Assembly (NCBI RefSeq): GCF_900451095.1
Contig: NZ_UGHV01000001.1
Span: 248,001 to 312,000, forward strand
Length of the DNA: 64,000 bases
From: Helicobacter canis
Lineage (GTDB): Bacteria > Campylobacterota > Campylobacteria > Campylobacterales > Helicobacteraceae
Direction of reading: 5' to 3'
Part shown: piece after piece, positions 54,606-62,864 of the stretch
Layout of the letters: each line of letters opens with the position of its first letter
How positions within the stretch are numbered: the first letter of the stretch is position 1
Position numbers and translations under genes: made by a program
Notes under the pieces: generated by a model
What the model saw: only the letters and a program-made list of their open reading frames with translations
Database searches by the model: none
What the model was told of the DNA's origin: nothing

Positions 54606-54676
54606 TAAGACAAACAACCTTAAAAAAATGGATTCTAGTTTTAGGATTTAGCTTTTTCCTAGAATCCACTTTTTTC

Positions 54677-54716
54677 GTCATTGCGAGCGGTGCTTCTGCA
54701 CCGCGTGGCAATCCAT
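54677..54716. repeat. Short covarying hairpin, clearest intergenic copy
   Basis: Fixed ends GTCATTGCGA and TGGCAATCCAT; variable arms GCGGTGC (54687-54693) and GCACCGC (54698-54704), a perfect match. Confidence 0.88.
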
Positions 54717-54765
54717 AAAAGAAAAGTGGATTCTAGCAAAGGCGCGATTATAGCAGATACACACT

Positions 54766-54987
54766 TCACTCGCTAGTATCCGCAGAGAAATCACAGATAT
54801 AAAAGCCCTTTTCATCACAGGCGATCTCATAGCGCACGCCCGTGTGCAGATCGATCACATAGCACTGCTCCAGAGTCTCTACCCTAGCACGCTCTGGCGG
54901 GATCTGGCGCATCCTTGCTTGCACCTCATCGATGTCCTCACACAACGCCGGGAATCCAAACATCACAAGTTTATATGATAATGCCAT
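54766..54987 (-). CDS. Small protein of unknown function
   Basis: 73 aa acidic protein with a good AAGGAG 6 bases before ATG 54987. FGFPALCEDIDEVQARMRQIPPE and VIDLHTGVRYEIACDEKGFYICDF show no motif I recognise. No membrane segment. The start signal and codon use support it being a real gene. Confidence 0.65.
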   Translation of the reverse strand: MALSYKLVMFGFPALCEDIDEVQARMRQIPPERARVETLEQCYVIDLHTGVRYEIACDEKGFYICDFSADTSE

Positions 54988-55098
54988 AGCTAGCTCCTTA
55001 GGAAAATCGCAAGCTTACAACAAAAGCTTAAATCTGCTACAATCGCGCCTGCTGAATCGCCAGCCCTAGAATCCACTTTTTCAAGGTTGTTTGTCTTA

Positions 55099-55225
55099 AC
55101 ACGATTCTAAGGGTTGCGGTGGGGCTTTTGGAGTTTTTTGGGGATTTGGGGGCAGAGCTAGACTAGAGGTCTGCGGTTGCCTCCAAATCCCCAAAATCTA
55201 CGAAATCGCTCGCCCAAGACTGAAT
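55099..55225. repeat. Nested palindromic element upstream of thrC
   Basis: Shell GGGTTGCGGTGGGG and GCTCGCCCAAGACTGAATCG. Inner arms of 18 bases (55136-55153 and 55179-55196) match except at one pair; the loop is AGAGCTAGACTAGAGGTCTG, the type seen in nnr. Confidence 0.87.
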
Positions 55226-55254
55226 CGCTAGATTGCTCAAAAAGGACTATAAAA

Positions 55255-56697
55255 ATGAACCCCTTCACCTCCACTCGCAACGCCACCTCCACACCCGCCA
55301 ATTTCACCCAAGCGATCCTATCCCCCGCTGCTGACTCTAAAGGGCTTTATACCCTAGCCACACTGCCTACAATCGACTTTCGCGCGCTGCTAGATTCTAG
55401 CTACAATGATCTATGCAAGGCGATTTTCACGCACTTAAAGATAGAGATAGATTCTAGCGTGCTAGATGCTGCCTTGCACTGCTATGCAAGCTTTGATGAT
55501 CCTAATAACCCAGCCCCCATCACCCAGCGTGAAAATGCCTATTTCCTAGAGCTTTACCACGGACCTACTCGGGCGTTTAAGGATATGGCTCTATGCCCCT
55601 TTGGCTCTCTGTTTAGCTCTCTAGCAGCCGCGCATAATCAACGCTATCTAATCCTAACTGCCACCAGCGGCGACACAGGACCTGCCACGCTTGCCGCCCT
55701 TGCCTCTAAGCCCAATGTCAAAGTGATCTGTCTCTATCCAGATGGCGGCACAAGCCAAGTGCAAGGCTTGCAAATGCAAACAGCCTCCGCGCCCAATCTC
55801 AAAACCTTAGGCATTGTAGGCGACTTTGACACCGCGCAAAGCCTGCTAAAATCCCTACTAAACAGCCAAGACTTCACCGATAAAATCGCGCAAAAGGGCT
55901 ACAAACTCTCCGCGGCAAACTCTGTGAATTTTGGGCGAATCGCTTTCCAAATCATCTACTATATATGGGGCTATCTCACGCTTGTGCGACAAGGGGCGAT
56001 GAAGTGGGGGGAGAAGCTAGCAGTGAGCGTGCCTAGTGGGAACTTCGGCAATGCTTTGGGGGCGTTTTTGGCTAAGTGTATGGGGCTGCCGCTAGGGCAG
56101 ATCATCATCGCTAGTAATCAAAACAATATCCTTACAGAGCTTATAACAAGCGGCGTGTATGACATCGCAGGTAGGTCCTTATCTAAGAGCATTTCACCTG
56201 CTATGGATATACTAAAAAGCTCCAATGTCGAGCGCGTGCTTTTCTACCTCTATGGCGATACGCGCACCAAAGAGCTGCAAGAGTCCCTAGAATCCACTTC
56301 GCGCTATGCCCTAAGCGGCGATGAGCTAGACAAGCTGCAAGAGCATTTTTGTGCGTGGTGGGGCGATGATACAAAAGCTAGAGAGATGATCCGCACAGCT
56401 TTTGACAAAGGCTATATCCTAGATCCGCACACTGCCCTAGCATACGGGGCGCATTGTGCCATAAACCCTAGTCAAAAGACGCTTGTCTGCGCTACGGCTG
56501 AGTGGAGTAAATTTGCCCCAAGTGTGGTGGAAGCGATCTTTGGTAAGAGAGTCGATGATAAGCAGGCGATACAGATAATGCTAGATGCTGGGGCGAGCAT
56601 TGGCTCTGGGATCACAGAGCTTTTTAGCAAGCCGAAGCTTCACACACAAGTGCTAGAAAAAGAGCAGGTGGAAGGTGCGATTTTGCAGTGGCTGTGA
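55255..56697 (+). CDS. thrC: Threonine synthase
   Basis: 480 aa PLP enzyme converting O-phosphohomoserine to threonine. The PLP lysine lies in HGPTRAFKDMAL; TATSGDTGPATLAAL and SVPSGNFGNALGAFLAK are conserved blocks. ATG 55255 with AAAGGA upstream is chosen; a longer open frame upstream runs through the repeat element and is not expected to be translated. One repeat core encodes LESTS. Confidence 0.95.
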   Translation: MNPFTSTRNATSTPANFTQAILSPAADSKGLYTLATLPTIDFRALLDSSYNDLCKAIFTHLKIEIDSSVLDAALHCYASFDDPNNPAPITQRENAYFLELYHGPTRAFKDMALCPFGSLFSSLAAAHNQRYLILTATSGDTGPATLAALASKPNVKVICLYPDGGTSQVQGLQMQTASAPNLKTLGIVGDFDTAQSLLKSLLNSQDFTDKIAQKGYKLSAANSVNFGRIAFQIIYYIWGYLTLVRQGAMKWGEKLAVSVPSGNFGNALGAFLAKCMGLPLGQIIIASNQNNILTELITSGVYDIAGRSLSKSISPAMDILKSSNVERVLFYLYGDTRTKELQESLESTSRYALSGDELDKLQEHFCAWWGDDTKAREMIRTAFDKGYILDPHTALAYGAHCAINPSQKTLVCATAEWSKFAPSVVEAIFGKRVDDKQAIQIMLDAGASIGSGITELFSKPKLHTQVLEKEQVEGAILQWL

Positions 56698-57182
56698 TCT
56701 CCTTAAGCCATCACCCTAGAATCCACTTTTTGTAAAACGATTCAGCTTTGGGTAGGCAATGCGGCAGTGTTGCGTGATTTTAGGGCAGTCATTACCGCTT
56801 AGGTAACTCCTACCCCAAAACGAGCAGAGCGAAGTTTCTTTAGAAAATCACGCAAAGCAACCACAGCCCCACCGCAATTCTTAGAATCGTGCGAAAGTAA
56901 AATGGACTTTGTGAAGCAAGACAAGCTTTTTGTGAAGTCAAAAACCTTCAAAAGTGGATTCTAGTAGCAACGCTTATTTTCCGTCATTGCGAGATTTTCT
57001 AAAGAAACTGCGCTTCGCTTGTTTTGCGCTAGCAAAATCGTGGCAATCCATAAATTCTGCGGTAGCAGAATAATCATTACTAGAATCCACTTTTTATGTT
57101 TTTATGGATCGCCATGCAACACTGCCGCATTGCTCGCCCAAAGCTGAATCGTTTTACAAAAAGTGGATTCTAGGGTTTAGGG
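56698..57182. other. 485-bp intergenic repeat cluster
   Basis: No gene is apparent. It contains four 15-mers (56710, 56950, 57083, 57159), a nested element at 56738-56890 with the GCAGTCATTACCGCTTAGGT loop, a long variant of the short hairpin at 56982-57051 with a TTTCT..AGAAA module in its loop, and half of an outer shell at 57109-57150. Confidence 0.78.
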
Positions 57183-57392
57183 CTATTTGATAGAGTGGGT
57201 GGAGTTGGGATCGACAGATTTGATAAGCTCTAGGATCTCTTGGTGGTAGAGCTCTTGGCTGGCTAGATTCTCACGCATTTTAAAGCCTGCTTCAATGATC
57301 GCATAAAGCTCCGGCTTAGTGGTCTTCCACCGCTGGAGTGTGCGGGTGGTGATACGCAGGATTCTGGCTTTGTCTCTTTGGGTGTATTTCAT
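57183..57392 (-). CDS. Small HTH-like protein, possible autoregulator
   Basis: 69 aa. KYTQRDKARILRITTRTLQRWKTTKPELYAII looks like a helix-turn-helix of the homeodomain-like kind. AAAGG lies upstream of ATG 57392. A 13-bp perfect inverted repeat starts 6 bases before the start codon. It is divergent from the CxxC-rich gene and may control both. Function inferred only. Confidence 0.6.
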   Translation of the reverse strand: MKYTQRDKARILRITTRTLQRWKTTKPELYAIIEAGFKMRENLASQELYHQEILELIKSVDPNSTHSIK

Positions 57393-57397
57393 AATGC

Positions 57398-57430
57398 TTT
57401 GCCTTTAAATTTTTGGCATTTAAAGGCAAA
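57398..57430. promoter_or_regulatory. Inverted repeat, putative operator
   Basis: TTTGCCTTTAAAT and ATTTAAAGGCAAA form 13-bp perfect arms with a 7-base spacer between divergent genes. It overlaps the HTH gene's ribosome-binding site, as an autoregulatory operator would. Confidence 0.55.
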
Positions 57431-57527
57431 CTCTCTTTAAAGCTAACTATGATAATAAGTCGTTTTTATTATAAATTTAAGAAATTATGTCGTATTATTA
57501 GCGCGCTAGCAATCACAAAGGCGCGTA

Positions 57528-58475
57528 ATGACACAAGATCAGGTGGAAAAATTTATCACTGAGCTTAGTAGTGAGATACAAAAGTCATTTTTAGGGCTTA
57601 AGATTATAGGCTGGGAGAGTGTGGAGTATGAGTTTGAGATGGAGCTAAGCGATATGAGCGGTGTAAGTTGGAATGAATACGACAAAATGCCATTGGCGGA
57701 AGGGCGATATATCACAAGAGAAGAGTGGAAAGAGAAGCGACATGCTATTCCACATTATTTTGCCGATGATCCGGCTATGCAAAAAAGATTTGCCAAGGTA
57801 ATGCAAGATCACATGGGAAATTGGGATTTCACACAAACTAAACAAGCACAGCAAGATATTATCGAAAATGCAGAAGAGTATAGATTCTATCTAAAAAGAC
57901 TATGCAGAAAATGTATAGAAAAAGGAGTCAAGCCATGTGATGAATGTATCCACACGGAGTTTGATGATATGTGCAAGGCGTGCGGAAAACTAAAAAAACG
58001 AGATCGCAAATGGGCGTTTGATGATCCAGCAGCAGAGTGTGATAGCTGCTATGACTCAGGGTGGATCATTACTAATATTGAGCTGATATATAACTACCTG
58101 ATTAAAAGAGAGTGTATTGATACAGCCAATGATCCGCGATTTGACCCAAAAAAGTTTGAAGAATACAGAATGATCCGCACAGCTCTTCTACGCGGCGATA
58201 TGCAAATAGAGAAGCTTGACTTCATATATGATAGGACAAAGGCAACATATGAGCGCCGCTCCTACGCAAATATCTCTCGTAATGGTAGTGCCACGCAGCG
58301 TTATCGTATCAAAGTCCCAGTTGCAGTGGCTACGATAGAGATAGGGGCTAGGAAGTTTGAGTGGGTGCTGTATGAAAGGGAGTTTGACATGATCAATGGC
58401 GATAGGATTGTGCAAGAGATATTCCAAAATCTTATCTATCCCACTAGCAAAGTGAAAAACTTGAAATACTGCTAG
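57528..58475 (+). CDS. CxxC-rich protein of unknown function, linked to a GmrSD-like gene
   Basis: 315 aa with no family I recognise. Four CxxC pairs (CRKC, CDEC, CKAC, CDSC) within residues about 124-182 suggest one or two structural zinc sites. The C-terminal part (KVPVAVATIEIGARKFEWVLYEREF) looks beta-rich. It is followed after 24 bases by the DUF262/DUF1524 gene, so the two are probably one operon. No repeat modules occur in it. AAAGGCG precedes ATG 57528. Confidence 0.7.
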   Translation: MTQDQVEKFITELSSEIQKSFLGLKIIGWESVEYEFEMELSDMSGVSWNEYDKMPLAEGRYITREEWKEKRHAIPHYFADDPAMQKRFAKVMQDHMGNWDFTQTKQAQQDIIENAEEYRFYLKRLCRKCIEKGVKPCDECIHTEFDDMCKACGKLKKRDRKWAFDDPAAECDSCYDSGWIITNIELIYNYLIKRECIDTANDPRFDPKKFEEYRMIRTALLRGDMQIEKLDFIYDRTKATYERRSYANISRNGSATQRYRIKVPVAVATIEIGARKFEWVLYEREFDMINGDRIVQEIFQNLIYPTSKVKNLKYC

Positions 58476-58499
58476 GCAATCTTAATCAAAGGAGCAACA

Positions 58500-60275
58500 A
58501 TGAAAAACGGAAATCTAAGAGAAGCATTACAAATGGGGGTGTTTTATATCCCAAACTATCAGCGCGACTATGCGTGGGGGATCGAGCAGCTTAACGATCT
58601 CTGGGAAGATTTGCAAGAAAATGTAGAGATTGTTAGAGGCAAAGGACAAAGCGATGAAAGCGGGCATTTCTTGGGCACGATTGTCATCGCCCCGCACGGA
58701 TCGTATAATGCTTACGATCTAATCGATGGGCAGCAGCGAATGACTACGATATTTATGCTGCTTTACGCGCTTTTGGCAAGAGGCAGCAGAAAAAGAGACT
58801 ATGTAGAAGCAGATGATGGGAAGCAAACCTCTAGACTCCAAGTCATTGAGAAAAACCAAGACTTTTTCACCAAGCTTTTAGGCTATGCTGGTAGCTCGCA
58901 TATCCCAAAAGAGCTACAAGACCAAGCCCACACAAAAGGGCAGCAAAATCTCTGTGAAGTGTTTAATGCGATTTTAAGTCGTGTAAATCTGCCAAGTGAA
59001 GAGGTCAATCTCTATATCGATACTTTGCTAGCGATGCAGCTAATTGTGTTTAGAGAGAGTAACGCTGGGCAGGCTATCCGCACATTTCAAAGTGTCAATG
59101 ATCGCGGTGTGCCGCTAAAGACATTTGACAAGCTTAAATCCCTGCTAATCTACTACTCCAATCGCTATTGTGATGCAAGGCTTGATGATAAGATCAATGA
59201 TCTCTTTGGCGAGATTTTTGAGTATTCTGCGCGTATAGAGAGCCATAAGCATAGCTCGGTAGTAGGGGGGACAAATTTCAAAGAAGCTGAAATGCTGCGC
59301 CACCACTTAGGCAGCTACCCCACTTTGTCTCTCAAAGGCTCGGCGATGGGTCCTAGAGTTACCACAGAGATGACTTATAAAATCATTAAAGATTATCTAG
59401 CACACTGCAAAAAAGATCCGCAGGCTTTAGGGGAGTTTATCGATCATTATGTGATGGATTTGCGCGACTTTTTTAAGACATTTGTAGAGATTTTAGACCA
59501 AATCGATACAAACGAGGTGCTTTTTGAGTGCCTTTATTTGGAGAATCTACACCCGCGCCTTTACCCCACGCTTGTGCGCCTCTATATGCAGCCTGCAATC
59601 GCCAATACAGAGGAGCTAGTAGAGCTTATCACTAGGGCAGACTTCGTGCTATCCAAGCTTTTCCGCACTGAATCAGTCTATGACATCAATGCGGTGATAC
59701 GCGATGGCGGATTGATACGAGATAATGGAGCTAGAAGTATAACTAAGCAAGAATTGCTAAAAGAGATACAAAAAATCTGTATAAAAACAGGCAAAAACTT
59801 GCCAAGTCATATTGAAGGGTTTGTGCAAAGCGCGTTTAACACCGATAGCAAAGCTGGCTACCACTATGTGTTTCTCAAGCACACTTGCCCCAATTTGACG
59901 ATAGGGGATTTGCTAGGGCTTGTTACAACTTCTCAAGGGAATTTTGACCTAGGCAATGCACTAGGTATCGAGCATATATGCCCGCAAAGCTGGGGTGATA
60001 AGGGAGAGTGGAGGGGCTATGGCTTTAGCGATAGGGGGGAATTTGATGGGCTTAAGCACTCGTATGGGAATCTACTCACCCTAGAAAAGAGTCTAAATAG
60101 TGAAGCAGGCGATAAATCCCCAGAGCAAAAGCAAGCTGCGTATGGAAGATCTCATATCCCCTATACTAAAGGATTTGGCAGCCAAGTGGATAAGTTTGAC
60201 AAAGAAGTGATAAAAAAGCGCAATGAAGAAGCGCGAGATTTTCTCAAAGAATTTTTCAAAGACTTTATAGGCTAG
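58500..60275 (+). CDS. DUF262/DUF1524 (GmrSD-like) protein, putative type IV restriction enzyme
   Basis: 591 aa. The N-terminal DUF262 (ParB/sulfiredoxin-like NTPase) domain has YIPNYQRDYAW, FLGTIV and the DLIDGQQRMTT motif; the C-terminal DUF1524 has an HNH-type nuclease IEHICPQSW and HSYGNLLTLEKSLNS. This arrangement is that of GmrSD and related defence enzymes that cut modified DNA. ATG 58500 has AAAGGAG upstream. Target modification unknown. Confidence 0.84.
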   Translation: MKNGNLREALQMGVFYIPNYQRDYAWGIEQLNDLWEDLQENVEIVRGKGQSDESGHFLGTIVIAPHGSYNAYDLIDGQQRMTTIFMLLYALLARGSRKRDYVEADDGKQTSRLQVIEKNQDFFTKLLGYAGSSHIPKELQDQAHTKGQQNLCEVFNAILSRVNLPSEEVNLYIDTLLAMQLIVFRESNAGQAIRTFQSVNDRGVPLKTFDKLKSLLIYYSNRYCDARLDDKINDLFGEIFEYSARIESHKHSSVVGGTNFKEAEMLRHHLGSYPTLSLKGSAMGPRVTTEMTYKIIKDYLAHCKKDPQALGEFIDHYVMDLRDFFKTFVEILDQIDTNEVLFECLYLENLHPRLYPTLVRLYMQPAIANTEELVELITRADFVLSKLFRTESVYDINAVIRDGGLIRDNGARSITKQELLKEIQKICIKTGKNLPSHIEGFVQSAFNTDSKAGYHYVFLKHTCPNLTIGDLLGLVTTSQGNFDLGNALGIEHICPQSWGDKGEWRGYGFSDRGEFDGLKHSYGNLLTLEKSLNSEAGDKSPEQKQAAYGRSHIPYTKGFGSQVDKFDKEVIKKRNEEARDFLKEFFKDFIG

Positions 60276-60549
60276 ATTCTAGCTATTTTAGAATATGCAG
60301 CGCGCGATAAGACAGCTACCAAGCAGGCACTGATCATACCAAGCTAGAATCCACAAGCCCCTCCACACAAATGCGTGCCAAGCGGTAGAATCCACGCGCC
60401 AAAGATAGGGCAAAAGTGGATTCTATGGCAAAGGCAGTAGCTACCACGCCGCTGCCAATGCACTCTTGCAATGACAGCAAAAGTGGATTCTACTTTATAG
60501 ATAGATTTAGAGATAAGTCCTTGTAGCTAGAAATGCGCGTGTTTATAAG
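60276..60549. other. Intergenic region with degraded repeats
   Basis: No gene. Two 15-mers (60412, 60480) and a weakened short hairpin (60433-60476) are present. Confidence 0.6.
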
Positions 60550-61601
60550 CTAGGCTTTGAAAAGGGCTTGCTTTATGCGCGCTAGTTTGTCCTTGCAAAA
60601 TATCTCCACACTCCTAAAGCGCAGGCAAGATTTCAGCCTTTTAAACACCCCTATAAATGCCACATATCGTCTATAACGCCTCTCTTCAAAGAGCCTTAGG
60701 CAAGCCATCCCCCTCCTGAAGCTCTTCTCATAAGGCTGGCTTACAATAGAGAGCAGAAACTGCTCAAGCTGGCGTTCAAAAAGCTCGATATGATTAGAGT
60801 CCAAAAACAGCGGCTCTTGCAGTATCGCAAGCTGCTTGCTAGGGCTTGTGTCTATGTCTTTGATATGCGCGATCAAGGATTCTAGGGTAGGGAAGCTATG
60901 GGCGTTGATAAACGCCTTTGCATTTACCCCCCCCCCCCCGTAGATAATGCCTTAGTCGCTAAGGGATCGCCCCAATAGATTGGGATAGTCTGCGCTGCTG
61001 CTGCTTGGATAAGCTTCTCTGTCAAGTAGCCCGGAGTAGAAGAATTCTCAAAGCAAAGGGAGAATCTACACTGCTTTTGGAAGGCAAATTTATCTTGCAC
61101 GCGCTGCCCGATGTTGTTTAGATACCTCCCCCCAGAATCCACTTTTTTATACGCATTAAGCGCGTAGAAGACTTGCTCTCTATAAGGATCGGCATTGCCA
61201 TTGCTCACTACAAAATTGCAAAATCGCTTCTTGCTTGCTAGAAGTGTCTCATCAACGCCCTTGTGCTTGTTGCTTGCTCTTTGTGTGTCTTGCTCATAGA
61301 AAAGGTAGAGCGGATAGCGCAAATAGCGATCTAAGAAGTGTAAATGATCAAAGCCTATGGCATAGTCGCAGATATTGAAATTAGGCGTGATATTCTCGCC
61401 GGTGTAAAAAATGCGCACACAATCATATTTGATATGCTCGCTACCAAAAACAGAGTAGAAGAGATATTGCGGGGCTTTACTATCAAGTATGATTGTAAAA
61501 TGCTCTTGTAGTATGGCACAAATCTTTTGGGCGATACCTTGCATATCGCCAAAGTCGCAAAAGTGGATTCTAAGGGATTGTGTAGGGCTTAGATCTTGCA
61601 T
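60550..61601 (-). CDS. Phase-variable alpha-1,3/4-fucosyltransferase (GT10), OFF in this sequence
   Basis: The GT10 domain shows FCNFVVSNGNADPYREQVFYAL, KKVDSGGRYLNNIG, FSLCFENSSTPGYLTEKLI and IPIYWGDPLA. A run of 13 G on the coding strand (60927-60939) is followed by TAA. With 14 G the frame continues VNAKAFINAHSF to TAG/TAA at 60550, about 350 aa, like H. pylori FucT that makes Lewis antigens. ATG 61601 has GGAG upstream. KVDSGG is encoded by a repeat core but is also normal for the family. Confidence 0.9.
60927..60939. repeat. C13 (G13 on coding strand) phase-variation tract in the fucosyltransferase
   Basis: Thirteen C on the plus strand. Fourteen would open the full gene. Confidence 0.9.
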
Positions 61602-61981
61602 AATCACTCCATATCTTTGTAGAAAAGCGCAGTATAGCAAATGCTTACTTATGGCTTTGTAAGCCATAACCTTGGCGATGCCTAATGCTATGTTACAAAC
61701 CAAAGCAAGCCGCAAGCCACCAAGCCCCCATAAGACAAGCCCCCATCATCGTTGGGATCACGCCACACCATAAGCGCGGATCTGGCGCAAGATGGGTGAT
61801 AGGCGGGTGATAGGTGGGTGCGAGATGGGCGATAAAAGATAAGAGTGATTAAAGTGGATTCTAGGGGGTTTAAGCTTGTTTCATCGCCGCTTTGGGATTC
61901 TAAGATTGCGCGACTCTGTCATTGTGAGCAAGCGCGGTAGCGGTTGCGTGGCAATCCATTTGCGTTTTTCAAAAGTGGATT
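61602..61981. other. 380-bp intergenic region with repeats
   Basis: It holds a short hairpin at 61918-61959, 15-mers at 61853 and 61972, and no supported gene. Closely spaced GGGTGATAGG-type short direct repeats lie near 61794-61820. Confidence 0.6.
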
Positions 61982-62236
61982 CTAGGGGTGGATTATTTCT
62001 TGCACAAAGCTTGCAGATAGCGACTTTGGCGTGGTGCGTGTGGTGGGGATCGCTAGGATTTTGTAGGATTTTGTATAGGTGAGAAAATGCAGAGTGATCA
62101 CATCGCCCACGCGCACTTCCTTGCTACTTTTGGCACGCACACCATTGAGCTCTATGACATTGTTTGCGCACATATCTTGCGCGATTGAACGCTTTTTGAC
62201 AATATTTGTCGCATTGAGAAAACTATCGATCCGCAC
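61982..62236 (-). CDS. S4-domain RNA-binding protein
   Basis: 84 aa, Hsp15/YbcJ-like S4 fold: MRIDSFLNATNIVKKRSIAQDMC, VIELNGVRAKSSKEVRVGDVITL. It binds RNA, perhaps stalled 50S subunits. The GTG start at 62236 has GGAG upstream. The stop codon TAG is supplied by the terminal CTAG of a 15-mer. Confidence 0.82.
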   Translation of the reverse strand: MRIDSFLNATNIVKKRSIAQDMCANNVIELNGVRAKSSKEVRVGDVITLHFLTYTKSYKILAIPTTRTTPKSLSASFVQEIIHP

Positions 62237-62382
62237 AGATTCTCCGTTTCATAAATGTGGCTAGATATTTTGCACGAGATTGTAGCAAAATCCAAAGATT
62301 GCGCCTCAAGTATATTTGATTTTCACAAAAAATTAGATAGAATCGGCAGCTATACTTAAGTTTGCAAATTTAAAGGTTCGTG

Positions 62383-62817
62383 ATGGTTTTTGAAGTCAAG
62401 TCGCCCATTTTAGGCTTTGAAGATGTTGTGAAAATGAAGCTTGAAAAAATCGATGAGATTTTTATGCGTTTGAGTAATGTCGATGCGCCAGCACCGGTAT
62501 TTGTGCTTATCAATCCTTTCATCTTGCGCGAGTATGACTTCGAAGTGCCTGTGGCGATGAAACTACTGCTAGATCTAGAAAATGCCAAAAACATCTTTGT
62601 CGCCAATATTATGGTGATGCAAAACCCTATCCAGCAATCCACGATCAACTTCCTAGCCCCACTAGTATTTAACTTTGACAATCAAACAATGGCACAAATC
62701 GTCCTAGATAGTTTCAAATACCCTACATACAGCATAGCCGAACCTATCTCTAAGTGGTATAAAGAGGGCGAAGAGCTAGCGGCGAACACCCCCACAGACA
62801 ATCAAAACACAAAATAA
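62383..62817 (+). CDS. fliW: Flagellar assembly factor FliW
   Basis: 144 aa. It begins [22 protein letters not shown] and contains [17 protein letters not shown] and [22 protein letters not shown], as in FliW, which binds flagellin and antagonises CsrA. ATG 62383 has AAAGG upstream; GTG 62380 is adjacent. No repeats. Confidence 0.92.
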   Translation: MVFEVKSPILGFEDVVKMKLEKIDEIFMRLSNVDAPAPVFVLINPFILREYDFEVPVAMKLLLDLENAKNIFVANIMVMQNPIQQSTINFLAPLVFNFDNQTMAQIVLDSFKYPTYSIAEPISKWYKEGEELAANTPTDNQNTK

Positions 62818-62864
62818 ATAGCCTTGATTCTAAGGCTTGCGCTTTATGCGATAATACGGAGATT

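Noticed and set aside
55177..55254. Upstream extension of thrC
   Set aside because: It reads through half of a repeat element and has no ribosome-binding site. ATG 55255 has AAAGGA and a normal N-terminus.
60550..60876. Separate small gene downstream of the fucosyltransferase
   Set aside because: It is the C-terminal part of the same transferase, out of register because of the C13 tract.
61125..61145. KVDSGG in the fucosyltransferase as a repeat insertion
   Set aside because: GT10 enzymes normally have a closely similar motif at this position and no residues are added, so it may be coincidence or substitution.
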